Shown here one piece after another: positions 32,405 to 42,652 of a DNA stretch of 64,000 bases. Source of the DNA: Granulicella cerasi (lineage in GTDB: Bacteria > Acidobacteriota > Terriglobia > Terriglobales > Acidobacteriaceae). A program made the position numbers and the translations under genes. The notes under the pieces are model-generated. The model worked only from the letters and a program-made list of their open reading frames with translations, was not told the DNA's origin and searched no databases. The stretch covers positions 248,001 through 312,000 of the forward strand of contig NZ_JAGSYD010000002.1 of NCBI RefSeq assembly GCF_025685575.1. The letters run 5' to 3'. Within the stretch, counting starts at the first letter, position 1; every line of letters starts with the position of its first letter.

Positions 32405-33463
32405 TTAGTCGATCGAAATCTTACGCAGCAGGCGGAAATCGCTGAGCATCTTGCCCGTGCCCAGCACCACCGAGGCCAGCGGATCATCCGCCACGGCAAC
32501 GGGCAGGCCCGTTTCTTCGCGAATGCGCTTGTCGAGGTTCTTGATCAGCGCGCCACCGCCCGTCAGCACGATGCCGCGGTCGGAGATGTCCGCCGAAAGC
32601 TCCGGCGGGGTGCGTTCCAGTGCGACACGAATCGCGTTCATGATCGTCGCAATGCACTCACCGAGCGCTTCACGAATCTCGGAGTCATCGATGGTGATCG
32701 TCTTCGGCACGCCTTCGATCAGGTTGCGGCCCGTGTACGTGCGCTGCTCGGGCTTGTCCAGCGGATACGCCGAACCCAGCTCAATTTTGATCTGCTCCGC
32801 CGTGCGCTCGCCGATCAGCAGGTTGTACTTGCGCTTGATGTACGTGATGATCGCCTCGTCCATCTGATTGCCGGCCATGCGGACCGAGCGCGAGTACACG
32901 ATGCCCGCCAGCGAAATCACAGCGATGTCCGTCGTTCCACCACCGATGTCGACGACCATGTTGCCGCCCGGCTCGGTGATCGGCAAACCCGCGCCAATTG
33001 CGGCCACCATCGCCTGCTCGACGAGATGCACTTCGCTCGCCTTGGCGCGATAAGCCGAGTCCATCACAGCGCGCTTTTCTACCTGCGTAATCTCCGAAGG
33101 CACGCCGATCACGATGCGCGGATGCACCATCATCTTGCGGTTATGTGCCTTCTGGATGAAGTAGTTCAGCATCTTCTCGGTTTGCTTGAAGTCGGCGATC
33201 ACGCCATCCTTCATCGGCTTGATCGCGATGATATTGCCCGGCGTACGGCCCAGCATCTCCTTCGCTTCCTTACCAACAGCTTCCACCTCGTTCGTCACAC
33301 GGTTCACAGCGATGATCGAGGGCTCATTCACGATGATGCCCTTGCCGTGTGCGTAGACCAGCGTGTTCGCCGTTCCGAGATCGATCGCCAGATCGCTCGA
33401 AAACAGGGAAAAAATCGACCGCATGTTGCCGCGCCCACTGCGCGATGAGAAATTCGAAGACAT
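32405..33463 (-). CDS. mreB: Rod-shape determining actin homologue MreB
   Basis: A bacterial actin of 352 residues guiding lateral peptidoglycan synthesis beneath the inner membrane. Blocks: SSDLAIDLGTANTLVY (phosphate 1), GVPSEITQVEKRAVMDSA, VVDIGGGTTDIAVISL (phosphate 2), RMAGNQMDEAIITYI, ELSADISDRGIVLTGGGALIKNLD and ADDPLASVVLGTGK. The N-terminal 13 residues (Ser/Arg-rich) may be a tail; an alternative start is the Met before RSIFSLF. Unusually, mreC, mreD and the PBP2/RodA genes do not follow; the next genes downstream are CLC-F and ABC-F. ald is divergent, 210 bases away. Confidence 0.95.
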   Translation of the reverse strand: MSSNFSSRSGRGNMRSIFSLFSSDLAIDLGTANTLVYAHGKGIIVNEPSIIAVNRVTNEVEAVGKEAKEMLGRTPGNIIAIKPMKDGVIADFKQTEKMLNYFIQKAHNRKMMVHPRIVIGVPSEITQVEKRAVMDSAYRAKASEVHLVEQAMVAAIGAGLPITEPGGNMVVDIGGGTTDIAVISLAGIVYSRSVRMAGNQMDEAIITYIKRKYNLLIGERTAEQIKIELGSAYPLDKPEQRTYTGRNLIEGVPKTITIDDSEIREALGECIATIMNAIRVALERTPPELSADISDRGIVLTGGGALIKNLDKRIREETGLPVAVADDPLASVVLGTGKMLSDFRLLRKISID

Positions 33464-33673
33464 GGACTAGCTTTTCCTGGAGTCCCGGTCGTTCTTCCCC
33501 CGGGGAGTCATACTCGATTGTAAAGGTCAAAGGGAACCAAGGCGAATACGGTCACCCGCTTCGCCATTGCCTAATGAACAAACAGTACTCCTTCCTTCGA
33601 GACTTGGTACTCTGATGCGAAGAGGTCTATACAAGACCCCACCGCAGTTATCGAACCACAGGAGCTCTCCAGC
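33464..33673. other. Divergent promoter region of mreB and ald
   Basis: These 210 bases must carry promoters for both genes. A small inverted repeat, GGTCT/AGACC, lies around 33624-33640, about 35-50 bases before the ald start, and could be an operator. I see no reading frame or known RNA motif. Confidence 0.35.
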
Positions 33674-34789
33674 ATGATCATCGGCGTCCCGAAGGAAGTA
33701 AAAGACCACGAAAGCCGCGTAGGCATTACCCCCGCAGGCGCCAAGGCGCTCGTCGAAGCCGGCCACAAGGTGCTCATCGAGCAGAACGCTGGCGCGCTCT
33801 CCTCCTTCCCCGACGACGAATACCAGGCCGTCGGAGCCGAGATCGTCGGCGCAGCCGCCAATGTCTGGGGCAACGCCGACATGGTCGTCAAGGTGAAGGA
33901 ACCGGTCGAGCAGGAGTACTGGCACTTCCGCGAAGGCCTCACGCTTTTCACCTACCTGCACCTCGCGCCGCTCAAGGACCTTACCGAAAAGCTGCTCTCC
34001 AAGAAGGTGCTCGGCATCGCCTATGAGACCGTGAAGGACCGCGCGAACACGCTGCCGCTGCTCACCCCCATGAGCGAAGTCGCTGGCCGCCTCAGCGTCC
34101 AGGTCGGCGCAACGTATTTGCAGAAGGAGCACGGCGGGCGCGGCCTGCTGCTCGGCGGCGTCCCCGGCACGCTGCCTGGCAACGTCACCATCATCGGCGG
34201 CGGCATCGTCGGCACCAACGCCGCGAAGATGGCACTCGGCCTGGGCGCCAGCGTCACCATCGTGGACCTCAGCCTGAACCGCCTGCGCGAAATCGACGAC
34301 ATCTTCAACGGCCGTATGAAGACGCTCGCCTCCAACAGCTACAACATCGAGAAGGCAGCGGCCGAAGCCGATCTCCTGATCGGCGGCGTGCTGATCCCGG
34401 GCGCGGCCGCACCGAAGATCGTCACTGCCGCGATGGTGAGCAAGATGAAGAAGGGCGCGGTCATCGTCGACGTGGCGATCGACCAGGGCGGCTGCATCGA
34501 AACCGCTCGCCCCACCACGCACTCCGACCCCAGCTACACCGTCGACGGCGTCGTCCACTACTGCGTCACCAACATGCCCGCAGCCGTGCCGAACACCTCG
34601 ACCCTCGCGCTGACGAACGCCACCTTCCCTTACGTACTGAAGCTCGCCAACCAGGGAGCGATCGCGGCGTTGAACTCCGACGCGGGATTCGCCGAAGGCG
34701 TGAACACCTACAACGGCAAGCTCACCTACAAGGCCGTCGCCGACGCGCAGGGCGTGGAGTACACGCCGGTCGCGTCGCTGCTCGGCTAA
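33674..34789 (+). CDS. ald: Alanine dehydrogenase
   Basis: An NAD-dependent enzyme of 371 residues that interconverts L-alanine and pyruvate plus ammonia. Blocks: [21 protein letters not shown] at the start, [66 protein letters not shown] (NAD loop), [13 protein letters not shown] and [19 protein letters not shown]. The length matches the hexameric Bacillus and Mycobacterium enzymes. AGGAG sits 9-10 bases upstream of the ATG. A strong terminator follows. Confidence 0.96.
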   Translation: MIIGVPKEVKDHESRVGITPAGAKALVEAGHKVLIEQNAGALSSFPDDEYQAVGAEIVGAAANVWGNADMVVKVKEPVEQEYWHFREGLTLFTYLHLAPLKDLTEKLLSKKVLGIAYETVKDRANTLPLLTPMSEVAGRLSVQVGATYLQKEHGGRGLLLGGVPGTLPGNVTIIGGGIVGTNAAKMALGLGASVTIVDLSLNRLREIDDIFNGRMKTLASNSYNIEKAAAEADLLIGGVLIPGAAAPKIVTAAMVSKMKKGAVIVDVAIDQGGCIETARPTTHSDPSYTVDGVVHYCVTNMPAAVPNTSTLALTNATFPYVLKLANQGAIAALNSDAGFAEGVNTYNGKLTYKAVADAQGVEYTPVASLLG

Positions 34790-34805
34790 CCACGCTCGCC
34801 ATACG

Positions 34806-34840
34806 AACGCCCCCTCGCCATGAGGGGGCGTTTCTCTTTT
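34806..34840 (+). terminator. Intrinsic terminator after ald
   Basis: A perfect 11-bp stem (AACGCCCCCTC at 34806-34816, GAGGGGGCGTT at 34822-34832) with a five-base loop, followed by TCTCTTTT. Confidence 0.9.
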
Positions 34841-34930
34841 CCCGAAGCCATTCGAGCGAATCCGTGAAGCCGCGTCCAAACCTTCGCTTATTCACCACAA
34901 TACTGTGGCAAAACGGATACACTCATCCGC

Positions 34931-37252
34931 ATGGGCACGAACGCGACTCGCCGACGCATCGCCATCATCACGCTTGGCGTCTGTTTGCTCCTCCTCTTCC
35001 TCGGCCTCGCGACGCTCAACGCCTTCAACCTCAACTTCCTGAACCCCGCGTCGGCGAGCCAGACCCTCGTCTTCATCGCGCTTTCGACCGTCGCGTTCAT
35101 CCTCTTCCTCGCGGTCCTCTTCGCGCTCGTTCGCAATATCCTCAAGCTCTACGCAGACCAGCGCAGTCGCGTGCTTGGCACACGCCTACGCACCCGCATG
35201 TTGTGGGGAGCCGTGCTTGTTTCGGTCATCCCGCTCGTCTTCATGTTCGCGTTCAGCTACCTGCTGATGAACCGCGCGCTCGACCGCTGGTTCTCGCAGC
35301 CCGTCACCCAGATGCGCGACGACGCCAATCGCCTCGCCGTTGAACTTTTCCGCTACGCCGCGGCCAATGCCCGCTCGGAAGCAGACTCCATCGGCGTCGA
35401 GATTTCCGCCGCGCGCACGGACAACACTGCGGCCATCAACGACGTCTTCGCGCACCATGACCTCACGCTGCAGGGCGGATTCGCCGTCATTTATCACGAC
35501 AATCATCCCATCGCGTCACTGCATCTGCCGACCGGAAGCTCCGCGCAGATCCATGCGCTACAGCCGCCCGACGAAGCCACCGACGAAGACCCCACGCACC
35601 TTCCGCCGGTCATCTCCACCACGCTGAACGCGCCCGCGCCCGAAGCGATCCTCATCGCCGCGCGCCGCAACGATGAGCCGTTCTACAACGTGGCGGGCAC
35701 CGACTACACGCTCGCCACTGCGGGCCTGAAGAACGGCAATATCCTCGTCGTCGGACTGCCCATCCCGAACGGCATTTCCGCGACGAGCCTTCGCCTGCGC
35801 TCCGCCGCCGACGCCTACTGGACGCTCTTCCGCGAGCGCCGCGTCGTGCGTAACCTCTACATGTTTCTCCTGCTGCTCATCACGGTGCTTGCGCTCTTTG
35901 CCTGCTGCTGGCTCGCGCTCACCTTGGCCAAGCAGGTGACCAAACCCATCGAAACACTCGCTGACGCGATGGAAGCCATCGCCAGCGGAGATTACGCGCA
36001 TCGCGTTGACCAGACCGCCACCGAAGAACTCGGTGAACTCTCCGCCAGCTTCAACGCGATGGCATCCGACCTCGACAATGCGCGACTCATCGCAGAGCAA
36101 TCGACGCAGCAGCTTTCGGAGTTGAACATCGCGCTGCTTGCGCGTCGTCGCGAACTCGAAACCATCATCGAAACCATTCCCAGCGGCCTCGTCACGCTCT
36201 CTGCAGAACGTAACGTCGTGCTCGCGAACCGCGCCTTCTATGAACTGCTCGACCCCGGCGGCCAGCGCAGCTTCGTCGCGCTCACACTCGACGCCATCTT
36301 CCCTGCCGAAGTCGTCGAAACGCTCGATCGCCTCTTGCGCCGATCACATCGCATGGGCTCGGCCGCAGCCGAGCTTGAAGTCGCCACCACCGCTGGCACC
36401 AAGCAACTCTCTGCCACCATCGCCGTCATCGACGACGGCCCGCAACACGACGTGCGCGGCTACGTGCTCGTGCTTGAAGATGCGACTGAACTCCTCCGCG
36501 CGCAGAAGCAATCCGCGTGGAAAGAGGTCGCCCGTCGCGTCGCACACGAGATCAAGAACCCGCTGACGCCCATCGCGCTCAACGCTGAACTGATTCGCCG
36601 CCACATCGATCGCCTCGAGCCGCTCATCACCGAGGCCAGCATCGACACGCGCTCGCCCGCGGTCATCCAGCGCTCCACCGAGGTCATCTCCTCCTCGGTC
36701 GAAACGATGCGTCAGCTCGTCGACCAGTTCTCCGCGCTCGCTGAGTTTCCCACCGCGCGCCCGCGTCCTGCGGACATCAACTCCATCGTCGAAAATTCGC
36801 TTGCGCTCTTCGCCGGACGCCTTGGCAACATCCGCGTCCACAAGCAGCTTGCGCGTGAGCTTCCGCTCGTCCTCGCCGACCCCAACGCCCTGCAGCGTGC
36901 GCTCTCGAACCTCATCGACAACGCCGCCGAAGCCATGCAGAATTCTCTGCTTCGCGAGCTCACGCTTTCCACTCGCCCGCTCGAAAGCGGCATGGTTGAA
37001 CTCTGCGTTGCCGACACTGGCTCGGGGCTCACCGACGAACTCCGCTCGCGCCTCTTCCTGCCTTATTTCTCCACCAAGCAGCGTGGCACCGGCCTGGGCC
37101 TCTCCATCGCAGCGAAGATCATCCAGGAACATCAAGGCAACATCCGGGCCGAAAAGAATGTGCCCTCCGGCGCACGCTTCATCATCGAGCTGCGCCCCGC
37201 CAACGAGACACAGGAACTCCCGGAACAACGGCCGCTCATCTCAGATTTTTAG
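34931..37252 (+). CDS. NtrY-like sensor histidine kinase
   Basis: A membrane kinase of 773 residues. Four hydrophobic segments lie near 12-35, 45-70, 95-117 and 305-330, with a periplasmic or sensor region between the last two. HAMP covers about 330-385 (KPIETLADAMEAIASGDYAHRV in part). A PAS-like domain lies at about 400-510. The H-box is VAHEIKNPLTPIALNAELIR, with the phospho-acceptor His539. N-box LSNLIDNAAEAM, G1 VADTGSGL and G2 GTGLGLSIAAKII complete the ATPase. The four-TM, HAMP, PAS, HEIKNPLTP layout is that of NtrY, which senses nitrogen or redox state in Proteobacteria; the signal here is unknown. The response regulator follows 37 bases downstream. Confidence 0.9.
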   Translation: MGTNATRRRIAIITLGVCLLLLFLGLATLNAFNLNFLNPASASQTLVFIALSTVAFILFLAVLFALVRNILKLYADQRSRVLGTRLRTRMLWGAVLVSVIPLVFMFAFSYLLMNRALDRWFSQPVTQMRDDANRLAVELFRYAAANARSEADSIGVEISAARTDNTAAINDVFAHHDLTLQGGFAVIYHDNHPIASLHLPTGSSAQIHALQPPDEATDEDPTHLPPVISTTLNAPAPEAILIAARRNDEPFYNVAGTDYTLATAGLKNGNILVVGLPIPNGISATSLRLRSAADAYWTLFRERRVVRNLYMFLLLLITVLALFACCWLALTLAKQVTKPIETLADAMEAIASGDYAHRVDQTATEELGELSASFNAMASDLDNARLIAEQSTQQLSELNIALLARRRELETIIETIPSGLVTLSAERNVVLANRAFYELLDPGGQRSFVALTLDAIFPAEVVETLDRLLRRSHRMGSAAAELEVATTAGTKQLSATIAVIDDGPQHDVRGYVLVLEDATELLRAQKQSAWKEVARRVAHEIKNPLTPIALNAELIRRHIDRLEPLITEASIDTRSPAVIQRSTEVISSSVETMRQLVDQFSALAEFPTARPRPADINSIVENSLALFAGRLGNIRVHKQLARELPLVLADPNALQRALSNLIDNAAEAMQNSLLRELTLSTRPLESGMVELCVADTGSGLTDELRSRLFLPYFSTKQRGTGLGLSIAAKIIQEHQGNIRAEKNVPSGARFIIELRPANETQELPEQRPLISDF

Positions 37253-37289
37253 TCCTCGCATCTCGAACCTTATATCTCGGACGCTTTTT

Positions 37290-38684
<1,395 letters not shown>

Positions 38685-38687
38685 CTC

Positions 38688-39671
38688 ATGCGCATCCTCA
38701 TCCCCGGCGGCTCCGGCCAGGTCGGCACCATCCTCGCGCGACACCTTACGCACGTCGGCCACACCGTCACCGTGCTCTCGCGTACGCCCTCCTCACAGCC
38801 TTGGAAAACACTCGCCTGGGACGGCCTCACGCCCGGCCCGTGGGTCGAGGAGCTGCACCGCAGCGATGCAGTGATCAACCTCTCCGGGCGCTCCGTAAAC
38901 TGCCGCTACAACGCAGAGAACCGCCGCGAGATCTTTGACTCGCGCATCAAGCCAACGCTGCTGCTCGGCGAACTCATCGCCGCCTCGCCGACACCGCCGC
39001 GCATCTGGATGAACGCCAGCACCAGCACCTTCTACCGCAACGCATACGACCGCCCGCAGGATGAGTTCACCGGCGAACTCGGCGATCTGCCCTCCGAGCG
39101 CGGCACACGCGAGCCTGCGGACCAGCCTGAAACCTGGAGCTTCTCCATCGACGTCGCGCACCAGTGGGAGGCAGCCTTCGCGGCCATCCCCACGCCGCAG
39201 ACGCGCAAGATTCGCCTGCGGTCTTCGATGGTGATGAGCCCCGATGCCGGTGGCGTTTTCTCAGTGCTCTCGCGCCTCGTGCGGCTCGGACTCGGTGGCA
39301 GTGTCGGCTCAGGGAAGCAATACGTTTCGTGGATCCACGACATCGACTTCTGCCGCATCACCGACCTCCTGCTGGAGCATCCCGAGCTCGCCGACGCCAC
39401 CAACGGCATCGTCAATATGACCGCACCTAATCCGCTGCCCAACCGCGAGTTCATGCAGATTCTTCGCCAGGGTTGGGGCGCGCGCATCGGCCTTCCCGCA
39501 ACGAAGTGGATGGTTGAGATCGGCACCTTCCTCATGCGCACCGAGAGCGAGCTTGTGCTGAAGAGCCGCCGTGCCGTACCTACGCTGCTGCTCAACGAGG
39601 GCTACGACTTCGTCTACCCCACATGGTCCAGCGCGGTCACGAACCTCGTGCGCCGCAGCAACCCCAAGTAA
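38688..39671 (+). CDS. TIGR01777 family epimerase (SDR39U1-like)
   Basis: An NAD(P)-binding SDR of 327 residues. The N-terminal loop is ILIPGGSGQVGTILARHL; AVINLSGRSVNCRYNAENRR and the SRIKPTLLLGELI segment mark the SDR39U1/YfcH branch; the C-terminal about 50 residues match DUF1731 (IGTFLMRTESELVLKSRRAV). The usual YxxxK catalytic pair is not evident, as in most of this family. The physiological role is unknown. It starts three bases after the regulator stop and is therefore co-transcribed with the NtrY/NtrX-like pair. Confidence 0.88.
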   Translation: MRILIPGGSGQVGTILARHLTHVGHTVTVLSRTPSSQPWKTLAWDGLTPGPWVEELHRSDAVINLSGRSVNCRYNAENRREIFDSRIKPTLLLGELIAASPTPPRIWMNASTSTFYRNAYDRPQDEFTGELGDLPSERGTREPADQPETWSFSIDVAHQWEAAFAAIPTPQTRKIRLRSSMVMSPDAGGVFSVLSRLVRLGLGGSVGSGKQYVSWIHDIDFCRITDLLLEHPELADATNGIVNMTAPNPLPNREFMQILRQGWGARIGLPATKWMVEIGTFLMRTESELVLKSRRAVPTLLLNEGYDFVYPTWSSAVTNLVRRSNPK

Positions 39672-39681
39672 GCGACCCCAA

Positions 39682-39718
39682 GCACAAAGGCCTCGCATGG
39701 ATTGCGAGGCCTTTGTGC
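39682..39718. terminator. Bidirectional terminator between SDR39U1 and M28 peptidase genes
   Basis: A perfect 16-bp stem: GCACAAAGGCCTCGCA (39682-39697) and TGCGAGGCCTTTGTGC (39703-39718) around a five-base loop. It lies between convergent genes, 11 bases from one stop and 16 from the other. Confidence 0.85.
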
Positions 39719-39733
39719 GTCTGTCGTTGCGGT

Positions 39734-41437
39734 TTACCTCACCGGCATCAAGGTCGCCTTGAACTCCGGCGTCTTCGCTTCCGTGCCGAACTTCCACGTG
39801 CTCAGATACGCGAGTTCCAGAATCTTCCGCATCTTCACGTAGTCGATCTTGTCGGCGGTGTCCGTAGTGTGGTGGTAGTCGGGATGGAAGCCCGTGAACC
39901 ACCACAGCGCGGGAATATCATGCAGGAGGAACGGAAATTGGTCGGAGCGGAAGAGCACATTCAGCGCCGACTCGTGATCGAAGCGATCGTCCAACACCAG
40001 GCCCACAGACTTGTTCGCTTCCTTCACTTCGCGGTCGTACTCCGGAGAGTACAGCGCTCCCACAAGGTTCAAGCGGTTCGTCGTATCCTTCGGGATCTCG
40101 ATCAGACCATCCGTCTGCGGGCTCGCCGTCTCATCGCGACCGATCATGTCGAAGTTGATCTGCGCCTTCGTTCCGGCCAGAGGACGCAGCGGATGTGCAG
40201 CCATCCAGTACGCACCCAGCAGCCCGCGCTCTTCGCTCGCAAACACGCTGAACAGGATCGAACGCTTCGGCTTCGCAGGGTTCGCCGCGAAGGCACGCGC
40301 CAGAGCCACCACGCCCACCGTGCCAGAACCGTTGTCGTCGGCACCGTGCCAGATCTGCGGGCAAGGATGCGGGTCCGCAGGCACCTGCACTGGAGGATGC
40401 TTCTCATCCGCACACGGCGAAATGCCGTCATGGTCATGGTGCGCGGAGATGATGACCGTCTCCTGCGCCAGCTTCGCATCGCTGCCCGGCAGCAGCGCCA
40501 CCACGTTATACGTTGTGCCTTCGTGCTCGTAGAGGTTCTTCGAGTGCAGCGTCAGCACTGCATCCACCAGCGCGCGCGACTGCGGCTTCAGGTCGCGATC
40601 GATTGCAGTCTGCGCTTCGCCTGGCGTTGTGCCGGAGCCTTCAAACAATGTCTTCGCCACATCGTCCAGAACCATGCCCAAAGGGATCTTCACTTCATCG
40701 TCGGCGATCATCTGGACTGGCAGCGGCTTTACGCGGGCAGCCGATCCGCCGATGCGCGCATAGCGCTCCGCGTTCGTCAGATGCTTGCGGTTCGGCTCGG
40801 CCACAATCAACACCGCCAACGCGCCATGCCGCTGCGCGTTCAACACCTTCACGCGTGAGGTCGCATAGCGCGTATTGCCCGTGCCGTTGAAGCGCGAGTG
40901 AGCGTCATCTTCCTGCGGCTCGTGGTCGAAGATCAGCACGATCTTGCCCTTCACATCGAGCCCCGCGTAATCGTCATAGCCGAACTCCGGAGCGGTGATG
41001 CCGAAGCCCGCGAAGACCACCGGCGCGGTAATGTCTACCGCATGTTTGAAACCCACACCAGCCTTCGGCAGCGCCCAAGCCGTTTCCTTGCCGCCACGCT
41101 GCAGACTCACGCGAACGGATGCGCGGTCCGGCGCAAACTCGATCAGCGGCACCGCCTGCAGATAACTTGGCTTCCCCGCAGCGTCCGTGGCTGCCGGCTT
41201 CAACCCAGCCGCGCGAAACTGCTCTTCCACCCAGTGGATCGCCTTTTCGTCACCAGGCTGCAACGAGAGACGCCCTTCCATCTCATCCGACGCGACGTAG
41301 TAGAGGTCCTTCTTCAACTCGTCCACGGTGATCGAGTCGAAGCCGACCTTCTGCTTCGGCGGCACCGGCGTCTGCGCGAACGCAGCCGCGCCCACCGTCA
41401 TCGCCAACCCCATTGCCCAGAAACGCACATGCTTCAT
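39734..41437 (-). CDS. Secreted M28 family metallopeptidase with PA-like insert
   Basis: A protein of 567 residues with a signal peptide (about 1-20, ending AAFAQ). The two-zinc site of M28 is clear: ISAHHDHDG, HGADDNGSGTVGVVALARAF (bridging Asp), SVFASEERGLLGAYW (catalytic Glu and zinc Glu), NFDMIGRDE (Asp) and YHHTTDTADKIDY (His). Residues about 130-290 hold a PA-like domain (PVVFAGFGITAPEFGYDDYA). These exported enzymes are aminopeptidases or related dipeptidases. I chose ATG 41437, which follows AGGAG at good spacing; the longer frame covers the space up to era. Acidobacteria often carry many such peptidases. Confidence 0.92.
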   Translation of the reverse strand: MKHVRFWAMGLAMTVGAAAFAQTPVPPKQKVGFDSITVDELKKDLYYVASDEMEGRLSLQPGDEKAIHWVEEQFRAAGLKPAATDAAGKPSYLQAVPLIEFAPDRASVRVSLQRGGKETAWALPKAGVGFKHAVDITAPVVFAGFGITAPEFGYDDYAGLDVKGKIVLIFDHEPQEDDAHSRFNGTGNTRYATSRVKVLNAQRHGALAVLIVAEPNRKHLTNAERYARIGGSAARVKPLPVQMIADDEVKIPLGMVLDDVAKTLFEGSGTTPGEAQTAIDRDLKPQSRALVDAVLTLHSKNLYEHEGTTYNVVALLPGSDAKLAQETVIISAHHDHDGISPCADEKHPPVQVPADPHPCPQIWHGADDNGSGTVGVVALARAFAANPAKPKRSILFSVFASEERGLLGAYWMAAHPLRPLAGTKAQINFDMIGRDETASPQTDGLIEIPKDTTNRLNLVGALYSPEYDREVKEANKSVGLVLDDRFDHESALNVLFRSDQFPFLLHDIPALWWFTGFHPDYHHTTDTADKIDYVKMRKILELAYLSTWKFGTEAKTPEFKATLMPVR

Positions 41438-41495
41438 TGCGGAGTTCTCCTTCGCTTGCATCATTGCTGCCCGGTGGATGGCGATCCTGAGCCGC

Positions 41496-42617
41496 CTATT
41501 TTTCTTCAGCCCCGTCCTCTTCACCGAAGTCCGGGAAGTCCACCGCTTCCGCACTTTCGGCCAGCGACATCGAGCGACCCTGCTTCTCCGCGAGCTGCTC
41601 GAGCTGTCGACGCCAATCCAGATCGTCGACGAACACACGCTTCGTGCGCCAATCCTCTTCGACCTTCACAAACAGTTCGAGGAAGACACGCGTTCCCAGC
41701 AGCGACTCGATGTCCTTACGCGCCGCCGAGCCAATCTGTTTCAGCATCGTGCCCTGCTTGCCGATCAGGATCGCCTTCTGTCCCGCACGCTCGCAGTAGA
41801 TCGCCGCGGCGATCTTCGTCACCGGCAGCTTGCCATCCTTGCCTTTGCGCATCGACGCCGGCTCTTCGTACTTCTCGATCACCACCGCCGCCGCGTACGG
41901 CACCTCTTCGCCCGTCAGCATCAGAATCTTCTCGCGGATCAACTCCGCCACCAGGAAGCGCTCTGGCTGATCGGTCAACTGGTCCTTCGGGAAGTAGCGC
42001 TGGCCCTCGGGCAGCTTCTCCACCACCTTGTCCAGCAGCAGCTCCAGACCGTCTTTCTTGCGCGCCGAAATCGGAATCACGTCCGCAAACTTGTGCAGCG
42101 TCGACCAATGTTGAATGATCGGCAGCAGGTCAGCGCGCGGCACAGAATCAATCTTGTTCAGCACGAGGATCACCGGACAATCTAGCTTCTGCACGAGCTG
42201 CAGTGCGAAGTCGTCCTCTGCCTTCGACTTGCGGCGTCGCTGCACGCCGGGTTTCTTCTCATCCTGCTCGAAGACCTCATCGCCGTGGATGCGATGCGTC
42301 GCGTCCACGATGAACAGCACGACATCGCGCGACTCCAGCGCGTCGTGAACTTCCTGCATCATGCGCTTGTCGAGCTGCGTGTCCGGCTTGTGCACGCCCG
42401 GCGTGTCGACCATCACGACCTGCGCCATCGAGCGTCCAGCGTCGGAGCTGGTCTTCTTGCGCAGCGGCAGTTCCAGCACGCCTTGGATGCGCGTACGCGT
42501 CGTCTGCGGTTTATGCGTGACGATCGCCAGCTTCTGCCCAAGCAGCGCGTTCAGCAGCGTCGATTTGCCCGCGTTCGGGCGACCCACAATAGAAACAAAT
42601 CCGGAGCGAAGAGCCAT
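41496..42617 (-). CDS. era: GTPase Era
   Basis: A ribosome-biogenesis GTPase of 373 residues acting in 16S rRNA 3'-end processing. G1 GRPNAGKS, G3 DTPGVHKP, G4 NKID, then a KH domain (about 245-335) with GQKAILIGKQGTMLKQIG. It is longer than the usual 300 residues: about 12 extra residues lie between the switch I threonines and the DTPG motif (a KKTSSDAGRSM insert), about 20 basic residues after the G3 region, and about 35 acidic residues at the C-terminus (ending in a DFGEEDGAEEK tail). It lies 35 bases downstream of the CorC-like gene, in the classical ybeY-corC-era order. Confidence 0.95.
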   Translation of the reverse strand: MALRSGFVSIVGRPNAGKSTLLNALLGQKLAIVTHKPQTTRTRIQGVLELPLRKKTSSDAGRSMAQVVMVDTPGVHKPDTQLDKRMMQEVHDALESRDVVLFIVDATHRIHGDEVFEQDEKKPGVQRRRKSKAEDDFALQLVQKLDCPVILVLNKIDSVPRADLLPIIQHWSTLHKFADVIPISARKKDGLELLLDKVVEKLPEGQRYFPKDQLTDQPERFLVAELIREKILMLTGEEVPYAAAVVIEKYEEPASMRKGKDGKLPVTKIAAAIYCERAGQKAILIGKQGTMLKQIGSAARKDIESLLGTRVFLELFVKVEEDWRTKRVFVDDLDWRRQLEQLAEKQGRSMSLAESAEAVDFPDFGEEDGAEEK

Positions 42618-42652
42618 AGAGGTCTATTGTATGGCGATACGTTGCCGCGATC

